DNA of 64,000 nucleotides from the NCBI RefSeq assembly GCF_000785535.1, contig NZ_CP007595.1, forward strand, positions 2,068,439-2,132,438, in the 5' to 3' direction. The notes beneath the pieces were generated by a model, which was not told the origin of the DNA, made no database searches, and saw nothing but the letters and a program-made list of their open reading frames with translations. This DNA is from Arthrobacter sp. PAMC 25486 (GTDB taxonomy: Bacteria > Actinomycetota > Actinomycetes > Actinomycetales > Micrococcaceae). Of the stretch, positions 7,865 through 16,700 are shown piece by piece. Every line of letters begins with the position of its first letter. Within the stretch, counting starts at the first letter, position 1. The translations under genes and the position numbers were made by a program.

Positions 7865-8632
7865 CTACCCACTACAGGCCGGCGCGTCTTCCTCGCCGAT
7901 GCATGCAGCAGCCCATTCGGTGCCAGTGACCTCATACACGCCCATGGCAGCAGGATGTTTTTCGAGCGCAGCCACCCACTCCGCCTTCGAGCCGCAAACG
8001 CGCAAGGTAGCCAGAATTAAAGGATCCGCCTTTGTGGAGTCCGGTTCCAGCGCTGCATTCTTCATGCCTATTTCACACGCGGTGGGCAGTGTGACTGGCT
8101 GCCTTGCCGCACGAAGCTCGTCGCGTTTTTCATTCTCAACAATTACATAAAGAGACAGGACCACAATCCCGAAAAGCACCATGACTGAGCCGGCAACAAC
8201 ACCAAGCCGTGCCAGCCAAGACATCCCGGCCCAACCCCGCTTGTTCACCACACCAGCCCGTCCAACCGTCCCAGCCCCCTTCTCTCCCGTATCCAGCTCC
8301 TGCAACCGCCCAGCAAATGACCTCACACCAGGCTGCAGGAATTCAGGCAGCACCATACCCGGGTACTGCTCAAGGAAAGCTTGCCGGTGGGGTTCCACGG
8401 CCACTTCATAGGCCGCGTCAATGATGGCCGCCCGGCGCATGTACTCGGCGCGGAGGGAGGGTTCAGCGTCGCCTGGCGAGGCGGCCTGTTGGCTTGTGAA
8501 CCACGCATGGGCGGCTTCGGCTGCCGCAGCTCGTTGTGCCTGGGCAGCTTGGGCCGTGGTTGAAGCGGCCAGCGCGTCGTAAATCAAAAGGTCCCCCAGG
8601 GTCAGATAGGCATTCTCTGCATCATAGGCCAT
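7865..8632 (-). CDS. hypothetical single-pass membrane protein
   Basis: About 255 residues starting MAYDAENAYLTLGDLLIYD (a start 13 codons upstream, at TTG 8671, is also open). The N-terminal 130 residues are Ala/Gln-rich and strongly helical (AQAAQAQRAAAAEAAHAW), possibly coiled coil. One transmembrane segment follows, RLGVVAGSVMVLFGIVVLSL, near residue 165. The C-terminal 80 residues contain a Cys-containing extracytoplasmic domain (LPTACEIGMKNA, LRVCGS, AACIGEEDAPAC) with four Cys that could pair. No family recognised. It lies 84 bases upstream of the Fic gene on the same strand and could be co-transcribed with it. Confidence 0.7.
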   Translation of the reverse strand: MAYDAENAYLTLGDLLIYDALAASTTAQAAQAQRAAAAEAAHAWFTSQQAASPGDAEPSLRAEYMRRAAIIDAAYEVAVEPHRQAFLEQYPGMVLPEFLQPGVRSFAGRLQELDTGEKGAGTVGRAGVVNKRGWAGMSWLARLGVVAGSVMVLFGIVVLSLYVIVENEKRDELRAARQPVTLPTACEIGMKNAALEPDSTKADPLILATLRVCGSKAEWVAALEKHPAAMGVYEVTGTEWAAACIGEEDAPACSG

Positions 8633-8697
8633 CGTCCAAGTGCACTGGGGGCTGCTCAGCGCTAGGATCAATCAGAAAACTAGAAAGTAGGGCACTC

Positions 8698-8898
8698 ATG
8701 CCGACAGGGCCGAGGCATCGGAAGTTTACGGATATACCCGAAGAACCAGGCGTCTCCTACGCCGAGGATTGCCGGTGCATGATCGGTGAGGATCATGAGA
8801 GCGGCGAAGACGGCCCGCTGAGCGATTCTCTCAGCGCGTCAGAAGCCGAGGATATCTGGCTCTCAAGCGGCATGGACAAGGACTACGACTTCCGTTAG
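8698..8898 (+). CDS. small acidic protein ending in a DKDYDFR tail
   Basis: A 66-residue ORF from ATG 8698, reading MPTGPRHRKFTDIPEEPG at the start and EDIWLSSGMDKDYDFR at the end. The middle is rich in Glu, Asp and Ser with CRCMIGED. I recall short actinobacterial hypothetical proteins with a WLSxGxDxDYxFR C-terminus, which supports it being real, but this is memory, not a search. The upstream extension of the frame has no coding look. It diverges from the membrane-protein gene. Function unknown. Confidence 0.55.
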   Translation: MPTGPRHRKFTDIPEEPGVSYAEDCRCMIGEDHESGEDGPLSDSLSASEAEDIWLSSGMDKDYDFR

Positions 8899-9035
8899 CC
8901 AAGTGTTCTCATGTAGCCCGGTGTTGAGTCTGGCGCAGCACGTGTCTGCGGCACCAGGTAGGAAACATTTGAGGTCATCCAAGATCTTTCAGATGATCGC
9001 AATGGTGTCCGACCTGGTGCCAAACCGCAGTAGGA

Positions 9036-10346
9036 CTATGCCTGACCGAACTGCTCGGCATGGAGATCCATTAGAATGGGCCGGTCCTTACGGGCCTGCC
9101 TCAATTGAGCCACAGTCATTTTTCCCACCGCGGCCGCTTCTTCAATGCATAGCCCTCGGGCCGCTGGCCGCCGGCACTGTATCGCTCGCTTCAGTCGCGT
9201 CTTGTCAGTACGGGGATCCCCGTAGAATTCGCCGTCTGCGAGCAGGCCGACGAGAATGCTAAATGAGCAACCCAGCTTGGCGGCTATTGCCCAGCGGTTC
9301 GGCTCCCCTTTTCTGATCGCGAAGGCCCGCTCTGCCATAGCGAGGTGCTCTTGACGCTTCTTTGCTTGGCTGACTGTCAACAGCTCCTGTCCATCCGCGG
9401 CGACGATGGCAAGCACTTCCCTCTGGGAGCACCCCGCCCTTTGCGCTATGTCCTTGGTGGAGCACCCCTCTTGTAGAGCCGACAACACCTGCTTCTCTTG
9501 ATCCTGTTGTTCGCGCGATTTGACCGGTCGCATGGAGGCTAACTGTTTGCGTGAGAACGCTGAGAAATACTCGAACAGCAGACGACTCGCTTGTTCCGCA
9601 GAGCATCCCAGTGAAGCGGCCATGGCACGTGGAGTATCTCCCATCAAGTGCCTGCTGTATGCGGCTGCTCGAGACACTTGCCTCTCCGCTTCTTTAAGAT
9701 CCTCGTCGATCTGTCGGGCGAGGAGAACGATGCCTGCAAAGTACCAACGAAGCTGGAATGGCCATGCTCGAATGGAATCAATTTTCCAGTTGAGCGACGG
9801 CGCCAGCCCCCGGAGACTCATGATTGCCTCCGAACATTCCTCGGACAGATCGACCCAGAAGTCATCAAGAACCTCTTGCTGCATAGCCGCCGAGAGTCCG
9901 CTGAAGACAGCAGCGCACTCCCCCACAGTGCCCGCCCCAAAGTTAGGAACTGAAGCCCTCAACCATGGCAGAAGGACCGTGGCACCAGGATTTCCTGCGC
10001 CAGAAATCCTTACTATTCCAGTGGCGAAGACGGCCTGTCCGCGATGATTGTAGGCCACAACAATGTCCTGCCACGGCTTTGCTAGGGCGGAGGCCAGGTA
10101 TCCGATCCTTACGGTGCTGGCGTGCAAAGCTACCGCATAGCCGTCAAACGGATTTCCTGGTTCTGGAACCAATTCCAGCTCGATGGTCTGACCGTCGGCC
10201 AGACCATCGAAAGCTTGTCGTGCAGAGAATTGTGCCCCTCGGACAAAATGGTTATCGAAGCTCGGTTCGCTGCGCGGGTCAGCAATCTCGAAGCGCCCCG
10301 TTTGACGGCGGTACTCATTCACAGGCGGCGTGTATCGTCCATCCAT
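9036..10346 (-). CDS. HIRAN-domain protein with C-terminal helix-turn-helix array (paralogue 1)
   Basis: A 436-residue protein. Residues about 30-100 form a HIRAN domain: FDNHFVRGAQF, LADGQTIELELVPEPGNP and VRIGYLASALA. HIRAN domains bind single-stranded DNA ends in eukaryotic HLTF and are found in bacterial repair and mobile-element proteins. From about residue 240 onward there are several HTH-like repeats (LGCSAEQASRLLFEY, IAQRAGCSQREVLAIV, IAAKLGCSFSILVGLLADG, EAAAVGKMTVAQLRQARKD). The same architecture and the same sequence block (GEFYGDP, then ARKDRPIL) recur in the protein at 18845-19939, so the two are paralogues. A DNA-recognition role is inferred; no nuclease or helicase motif is present. 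Confidence 0.8.
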   Translation of the reverse strand: MDGRYTPPVNEYRRQTGRFEIADPRSEPSFDNHFVRGAQFSARQAFDGLADGQTIELELVPEPGNPFDGYAVALHASTVRIGYLASALAKPWQDIVVAYNHRGQAVFATGIVRISGAGNPGATVLLPWLRASVPNFGAGTVGECAAVFSGLSAAMQQEVLDDFWVDLSEECSEAIMSLRGLAPSLNWKIDSIRAWPFQLRWYFAGIVLLARQIDEDLKEAERQVSRAAAYSRHLMGDTPRAMAASLGCSAEQASRLLFEYFSAFSRKQLASMRPVKSREQQDQEKQVLSALQEGCSTKDIAQRAGCSQREVLAIVAADGQELLTVSQAKKRQEHLAMAERAFAIRKGEPNRWAIAAKLGCSFSILVGLLADGEFYGDPRTDKTRLKRAIQCRRPAARGLCIEEAAAVGKMTVAQLRQARKDRPILMDLHAEQFGQA

Positions 10347-10564
10347 CGGTGCCTCCCCAGCATCGTTAGCAACGAACTACTCTAGCCTGCCCGCACCCCC
10401 ACGCCACACACCCACCGCAATGCTCAGCTACCAGCTCCCCGTTGAGTGTGGCTGTTGCTGTACGGGGAATGCAGGGTAAAGGACTACCCCGTTTTGCCCT
10501 CACTCAGATCGCTCCGTAGCCTGATGGTTGCCTAAAAGCCAGTACCGATGCTGGGAGATTGAGA

Positions 10565-11056
10565 GTGCCAGCAATGTTCGCGCAAAATAGACCCACCCGT
10601 TCCGTGCGATTGCGGCTTGCCAGCGGTGTGCTTCTTGCCGCAATGCTCGCGACTTCCATCGCATCCTGCAGTACAGGTGGCAGCGCCCTAGTGCCTGTGG
10701 TCTCAGCTGCCCCGAAAACAACTACCGCCACCGCACCCGAACCCACAGTCAAGCCTCGTGACACACGTACACTGGCTGGCGCTTCCGAAGAGGTGATGGA
10801 GATGCTCCCTGACGATTCCGCCGCTACCGCCGCCGTGGCGCGTCTACGCAGCCTGGTCGATAAAGAGCTGGAGCGGCTAGTCACGGAGGAAGTTTCTAGC
10901 GACCTGCGTCTCCTTTGGATGGATACGATGCTAGCGATGTTGAACAGCGATGATGCATCGCGCTACGAGGAGAATGCTGCGGCGTTCTACGCCTACGGAT
11001 CCCGCGTGCAAAGTGAAGGCCGCAAGCACGGGTTGATTACCATAGAGCGGCCATAA
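10565..11056 (+). CDS. hypothetical secreted lipoprotein
   Basis: About 163 residues. The N-terminus has basic residues, a hydrophobic stretch (LASGVLLAAMLATSIASC) and a lipobox whose Cys would be lipidated, so the protein should be anchored on the outer face of the membrane. A Thr/Pro/Ala linker follows, then a mostly helical domain (SAATAAVARLRSLVDKELER) with no recognised family. GTG 10565 is chosen because GGGAG lies eight bases upstream; ATG 10574 is an alternative. The gene is followed immediately by a strong terminator hairpin. Confidence 0.75.
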   Translation: MPAMFAQNRPTRSVRLRLASGVLLAAMLATSIASCSTGGSALVPVVSAAPKTTTATAPEPTVKPRDTRTLAGASEEVMEMLPDDSAATAAVARLRSLVDKELERLVTEEVSSDLRLLWMDTMLAMLNSDDASRYEENAAAFYAYGSRVQSEGRKHGLITIERP

Positions 11057-11075
11057 CCGACCCCTTTTTGAGCCC

Positions 11076-11118
11076 ACAACAAAGCCCGCCTTCCAATTCG
11101 GAGGGCGGGCTTTGTTGT
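11076..11118. terminator. bidirectional terminator between converging genes
   Basis: A perfect 15-bp inverted repeat, arms ACAACAAAGCCCGCC and GGCGGGCTTTGTTGT, with a 13-base loop. It lies between the stop of the lipoprotein gene at 11056 and the stop of the HTH-array gene at 11153, so it can serve both. Confidence 0.9.
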
Positions 11119-11152
11119 CTGGGTGGAGCCTACAGCTCCAGGAGTGCCTGCG

Positions 11153-12082
11153 CTACCCGTACTTCTCCGCATACGGGTTCGGCACCAGTGGTTTCCGGCG
11201 CCGCTCAATCTCTTCAAATCCGTCTCCGCTGAGCATGTCCGGCCCGCTGATACGCCAGCGGGCCCGCACCACATCGCGCCAGCTTCCAGCGATCATCCCG
11301 TCTTGGCCATCGGGTGCGTACAAATCATCCGTATAGACAATCGCGCAAAGCATCTCCACGAGCGCCCGCCTGCTCGACCCACTAAGCCAGGCCTTCTCTA
11401 TGATTTCTCCTGGATCCGGTGCAAAATACCCCGGTTGAGCCTCCTCCTTAGCCACATCCGAGGCAACCGACTCGGGGCGCAATCCGAAACGCACCGCCGC
11501 GACGTTCACCGAATCGCCGGCCATGACGGCGGCAACAGCGCCTCGTCGCGACTCTGCCCGGGCATGGATCTCAATGAGTCGGCCATGTAGGTGGGCCGCT
11601 TTCTCCTCGGCAGTGGGCTGCGGGACGGGCACATAGGGGCCTGGGGCACCGCTGCGCAGATGTTCGATCTCCTCGACCTCCGCCGCCGTCATAAGGCCCT
11701 GAATGACCGCGTCGCGGTGCGTCCGATACCAGTCTTTCGGCGGTACGGCGTAGGGATCATAGGCCACCTCGGGCCACTCCCAAGCAGCCAGCCGCTGGAT
11801 AAGTTCCTGTCGCGGTGTACCTTCGATGTGCGCCCGGACGATGGCCTCAAAGGCTGACTCTTCGGTGCTCTGGCCGCTTGCCAAGAGACCGGCGAGATCT
11901 TCTACACGCCCTTCCGAGATGCCAATCTTGGCGGCGATCTCCGAATAGCTGAGCTTCTCGGCCAGAGCTTACTGAATGATGCGCAGGCGGCCTCTGGTGG
12001 CCAGGTAGGAGCCATAGTCCTGGCGCCGGCGGGCGTCGGCGCGGGCCGCGGCTTCTTCTTCGGGTGTAAGTTCAGCCTTCAC
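11153..12082 (-). pseudogene. HTH-plus-module repeat protein with an in-frame TAA
   Basis: The full frame starts at GTG 12082, whose GTGA overlaps the stop of the upstream gene, and reads MKAELTPEEEAAARADARR. It meets TAA at 11969-11971, inside a helix-turn-helix: RLRIIQ-stop-ALAEKLSYSEIAAKIGIS. Beyond the stop, the frame is open to 11153 and contains two copies of an unrecognised ~70-residue module (TPRQELIQRLAAWEW..., SSRRALVEMLCAIVY...), each preceded by an HTH-like stretch. The stop most simply replaces a Gln or Glu codon. A shorter product could start downstream, but no good ribosome site is seen. The protein is related to the gene directly upstream. DNA binding is inferred. Confidence 0.7.
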
Positions 12083-12588
12083 TTCCTCCTGCCCCTGTTC
12101 CAATCGATCGGCAGCTCCTGCGTCAGCGGGCCTCTGCGCGAGCGGACTTCTTCCAGCTCCTCCGGGCTCAATAGCCCTTGGACCTGGCTAGCTCTCTCCA
12201 CGGCTCGCCACGTGCCGAAGACGGCACCTTGCATCGGCCACGGCAGGATCGAAGGGTTCTCGGTGTACTCAAAGGCTGAAAGCCGATCCACCAATTCCCG
12301 CCTCGAAGCGCCCTCCACAAACGCCCTCACGATCAATTCGTACGGCGAAACATCCGCATCTGCCCCACGATCCAGACTCTCGGCCATCTCTGTCACCGTC
12401 TCTACAGACATTCCTACCGAATCCGCCACGGCCTCAACACTCAAGCCCTCAGCGATGCCGTCGCGAACAGCTCGGAGTTGCTCTGATCGAAGGAGGTACT
12501 CGCGGTAATGGGCTGCGACGTCCGGGAGGGCTTGCCCGCCGAATTGGGGCGGGAGAGATGAGCTGTCGTCTTGTGGTGAGTGGGACAT
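12079..12588 (-). CDS. HTH plus novel-module protein
   Basis: About 169 residues from ATG 12588, which has AAGGAG ten bases upstream. The ATG inside the CCGCACACATGG box at 12633 is in frame and could add 15 residues. The N-terminal 35 residues are disordered. Next comes an HTH-like segment (RDGIAEGLSVEAVADSVG, then MSVETVTEMAES) and then one copy of the module seen twice in the neighbour: ASRRELVDRLSAFEYTEN ... GLLSPEELEEVRSRRGP. The stop TGA overlaps the next gene's GTG, so the two are translationally coupled. The family is unknown to me; a DNA-associated role is inferred from the HTH. Confidence 0.75.
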   Translation of the reverse strand: MSHSPQDDSSSLPPQFGGQALPDVAAHYREYLLRSEQLRAVRDGIAEGLSVEAVADSVGMSVETVTEMAESLDRGADADVSPYELIVRAFVEGASRRELVDRLSAFEYTENPSILPWPMQGAVFGTWRAVERASQVQGLLSPEELEEVRSRRGPLTQELPIDWNRGRRK

Positions 12589-12629
12589 TCTGTTTTGGCT
12601 CCTTGGCGTGGGTGCTTCGCTTGTAGGAA

Positions 12630-12641
12630 CCATGTGTGCGG
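12630..12641 (-). promoter_or_regulatory. CCGCACACATGG box, copy 2
   Basis: Exact 12-base match on the minus strand, pointing at the HTH-module gene. Its ATG (12633) is in frame with that gene, 15 codons before the start that has a ribosome site. Confidence 0.6.
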
Positions 12642-12648
12642 CATGGGG

Positions 12649-13009
12649 CTAGAAAGACTCGTCGTCGGTGTGCGCAAAACTAGCTGAGTTGCCTCGTGTG
12701 TACGCCCGCGCCTTCACCTTGGCAGGAACCCATTCACCGGCAGGAGTGTACGGCCCGCGGGGACATGTTTCTAGCGCGTTCGGTCCACAGCTGCTAGGTG
12801 AGGCGTCACGTTTGCGTCCGTGACGGTCAGCGGTTCGGCTAGGCCAATCGGTCAACGCGTCGGTGGCAGTCGACGCGCCCCACTACAAGCCACACACTCA
12901 GCAGCCGCACTGCAATTCAAGCACTCAGCCGTCGCGGCGGGGAGCGATCCGGGTGGCTTGGTGGTGGGTGTGAGGGATCGATGGTCAGAGGGGGAAGGTG
13001 GCTCGGGAG
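12649..13009 (-). other. probable gene debris, 360 bases without an intact gene
   Basis: The minus strand near 12870-12930 reads ECLNCSAAAECVACSG, a zinc-ribbon-like double Cys pair, but the frame then meets TGA and TAG. In another frame, 12649-12790 reads GPYTPAGEWVPAKVKARAYT and ends in a stop. Together these look like pieces of a former small zinc-ribbon protein. No promoter or terminator was recognised. Confidence 0.35.
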
Positions 13010-13783
13010 TCAGTCGGTGGTGCTCGATTCTTCCTCGATGCCGTACTTTTCGATCTCCCGTTCCGCCCCAGCGCGGACCTCGGCGGGGAGGGACCGATAA
13101 ATAGCATCAGTACGCATGGGCGCCTCAATGAGTTCTACAGCCAGCCTGTTGACCGCTTCGATCAGCATCTTCGGGACGTAGTCCTCGTTCTCATCCAGGT
13201 AGATCCTGACCGACTCGTCAGAGTCATCTGCGCCGTGAAGTGTTTTGTTGCCGACGTATCTGATGGCCACCAAAAGTTTCCACAGCTCAGGGGTCACTCT
13301 TTTGGCCTGTGAGTTGATCAAACCCGAAAGGTTTAGCTTCTTTTCGAGGGTTGGTGCTATGACCTCCTTGAGGAGGCTTTCCAGGGCAGCTCGGCACAGC
13401 GCAGCTGAAGCCCGACGTGAGATCGGGAATACAGCTATCGCTTCCGACAGCAGCCCCTTTGCCTCTTTTGGCAGCGCGGGATGCGGCTCGGCAAGGCTCT
13501 CGCTGCCAGCCAGCGGATATGCAAGGTCCATACCGCGCCAGAAAGTCAACTCGCTGCAGCCGGCGCATCTCGCTACGTTCCAGTGGGCATCGTCCGGAGG
13601 GTCCTCACCAAAGAAATCATCTTCAGTCTCGGGATCTAGAAGTGCAATTATGGGCCCCTGACGTCCGTCCTTCGCAACGAAGATCGGGGACCACTCCTGT
13701 CCCGTAAATGCCCGGCAACTCGGGCAGTTGAACTTAGTGCTATGAAAAAACGGTGCCTCCCCGAACGACATATTCTTCGCCAT
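13010..13783 (-). CDS. DUF4145-like protein with two zinc-ribbon Cys pairs
   Basis: This 257-residue protein begins with CPSC near residue 20 and CAGC near residue 73, which could form one zinc ribbon. A helical C-terminal domain follows: RRASAALCRAALESLLKEVI, IAPTLEKKLNLSGLI, AIRYVGNKTLHG. This matches my memory of the DUF4145 family (helical, often next to restriction enzymes, with an RxxGNxxxH motif). It starts two bases after the stop of the large restriction enzyme gene, whose last codons supply the ribosome site GGAG, so it is almost certainly co-translated with it. It may be an accessory subunit; that is inference. Confidence 0.8.
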   Translation of the reverse strand: MAKNMSFGEAPFFHSTKFNCPSCRAFTGQEWSPIFVAKDGRQGPIIALLDPETEDDFFGEDPPDDAHWNVARCAGCSELTFWRGMDLAYPLAGSESLAEPHPALPKEAKGLLSEAIAVFPISRRASAALCRAALESLLKEVIAPTLEKKLNLSGLINSQAKRVTPELWKLLVAIRYVGNKTLHGADDSDESVRIYLDENEDYVPKMLIEAVNRLAVELIEAPMRTDAIYRSLPAEVRAGAEREIEKYGIEEESSTTD

Positions 13784-13785
13784 CC

Positions 13786-16700
13786 TTACTCCACAATCTC
13801 TAGTGCCGGCAGCCCGGCCACAATCTTGTTGGTCTCCACGGAAACCGTGACGATGCGCTTGATGAGGTCGATGACGTAGCGAGGATCGTTGACCTCTCGG
13901 CAGTAGTCGTTGGGGTCATTGACGATCTGAGAATCCTTGTGAGTGGTCACCTGATACCGATCGATGATCCACTCAATGGCTGACTTGCCGTTCACCTGGT
14001 AGTCCAGCGTCTCGGCTGGAATATCTTCCAGCGTGATGTTGGAGTTGAACACGATCCGGGACCGATCCTTGCGGGCACCCCAGGACAGCTTCTGCACGCG
14101 GCAGTAGTCGTACTGCGCCTCGACATCTGACGGCGGTTCGGTCCTGCGTGCTTCGGTCAACTCTGCCGGCGCCACAGTCTCGTAATTCAGATGCAGGTCA
14201 GCCAAGGCCCGTCCAGCCGTACTGAACCCCCAAAAGTCCTTGACCTTCGGGATCCGCGGCAGCATCTTCATCAGGTCAGCCTTGTACGTCTCCTTGTACG
14301 TCGGAGAGTGAAGCAAACCGTAGACGTAGTAGAAGATGTCCTCCTTGGTGATGGAGGAATCTTCATAGAAGCTGCGGTACGTCGAGAGGGTGGCGTCAGC
14401 AATGTTTTCCCGGCGGATATAGTCCTCAATGATTTCCTCTCCCTCCGCGGGCATCGGAAACTCTCCCTCCGGGATGGGCTCGTAAGTGTACCGAGGGAAA
14501 TACTGTCCGCCTTCGCTCCCCCAGAGATTCAGGTCGGGTATTGCATCGGTCATAAGGATGCCAAAAGGTTTCTTTGCACCGATGCCTGTCATGTAGAAGC
14601 CCTCGTTTGGCAGGTCTATCGTCGGGAATATCTTGGGCATCTGGTAGACCATGTCGTTCATGCCTCGCTCAAAATACACGAATTCTCTAGTGAACGGCCG
14701 ATACATGCACCGGCGCAACGCGTCTGGCACAAAAGAGTGCTCTATGTCCCTCGAAAGATCCTTCAGTAGCCCCCGGTTCCAGCTGACTTTCGTGGGGTCC
14801 ATCGCGGGTTCCCGGCTCTCCGACAGTCGCTGAACCTCATAGTTTGCAATCATTTCCTTCATATTCTTCTCAACTGATTCAGGGGAGAAGCTATAGCACC
14901 ATGCGTCGCGGCTCGTCGCAAGCCCCCTGGAGAAGTTGTCAAATAAAGGAGGAACTTCCGCCAGTGATTTCTTGGTCTTGTCGCCCAACGGCTGAAGCTT
15001 CACAAAATTCTGATCACGGTGGTTTACCCAGTCCCCTGAACCGTTTGGCTCAATACTGTCCCAAGCAGTACCTTCGAGAGACCGTTCATTCTCAAGTATG
15101 TCAAGCTTCTGTTCACGGGTCAGGTAATCGCCGATGTCGCGGTATTGAATATCCGCTGGACCGTCATGGTTCGCATTCTTGATTAAAATTGCGATTGCGA
15201 CCGGTGTCCGCGAGCCGCTACCGAACACTTTCCCACCTTCTCTCCGCGACAGCTCTCCCGTGGTTCGCTGATTACCTCTCAGGTTGTAGATGAAGATTCG
15301 GCTGAAATCTTCTGCAAGAGTCTTGCGGATACCGTCCGCGGTGTTGCTGTCGATGAATGAGCCATTGGAGACGAAGGCAATGACGCCATTGTCTTTGATG
15401 CGGTTGGTAGCCCAACGGATGCCACGGATGTAGGAGTCGTAGAGGCTGTTCTTGTTGGTAGCGGTAGACGATGCGCCATAGCTATCTGCAATGCTCGCAT
15501 CAAGCACCGGATATTTCTGGTTTTGATTGTTGTCGTTCGCACTGGTCTGGCCCGTCGAATATGGCGGGTTCATGACGATGACACGGATGCCTTGGTTTTT
15601 CTGCCGAACCACGCGAGCATGGTTCTCCGGAAAGATTCCTGTCGCTTCCAACTGGCCGTCAGTCTCGTTGAGCTGGAATGTGTCGGTCAGTGCGATGCCG
15701 TCGAACGGTACGTAGCCATCGTCAACGTCAGCCGCCGCAGCCACTTCGGAGTACACCGTCTCAATGTTGATGGCTGCGATGTAGTAGCTCAGCAGCACGA
15801 TCTCGTTAGCGAACAGTTCCTGAGTGTATTTCCGGTGCAAGTCCGCTGGCTTGATCAACCCGATCTGCAACAATCGTGTCACGAATGTCCCTGTTCCGAC
15901 GAACGGTTCCAGAATGGAGACGCCTTCGTCGGAGAGAGACTTGCCGAACTCGAGGCGCAGGGCCGCGTCGGCCGACCTCAGAATGTAGTCGACCAGCGGC
16001 ACGGGTGTAAACACAATGCCTAGGCGCTCTGCAACACGGGGAAAGGCTGCCTTGAAGAAGTTGTCATACAATTCCAGAATAATCTGCTGCTTGGCGTCTG
16101 CATCAGTAATTTTTGCAACCCGGAGGCGAACTGAGGCATAGAACTTCTCGAGGCCCTTGCTCTCCCGCTCGAAGGCCGCATTGGATCCAAGTTGGTCCAG
16201 TATGTTCTGCATAGACCTGGAGACAGGGTTGTGCTCCGTGAAGTTGGAATCCGCGAACATCGCGTCAAAAACTGGTTTCGTCACCAGGTGCTGTGCCAGC
16301 ATCTCCACGGCCTGCTCTTCGTCGATCTCAGGGTTCAAGTTCTCCCGCAGCCCGTCAACAAACTCGTCGAAAGCCGCACGATGAGTAGAATCCGCATCGG
16401 CCAGCAGAGTATCGATCAGGTCGATGTGCTTCTTAGCGATCGACGCGATGTCGTTCGACCAGTCGGCCCAGTACATGCGGTTGCCGCATTTGTCGACAAT
16501 TTTCGCGTAGACCGATTCCTTCCACTCCTCAACGGGGAACGTCAAGGTCCCCTGGTCGCCGGCCGGAGAGGTACTCTGGTCGTCTCCCTCTATCTCCGGC
16601 GTTGCCGAACCATCGATCATCGGAGTCTTTTTCTTCGGAGCCAGATCGATCTTGTCGACGATGATCGATTCCGGAGCCTTCTTGCTGAGCTCCATCTGGT

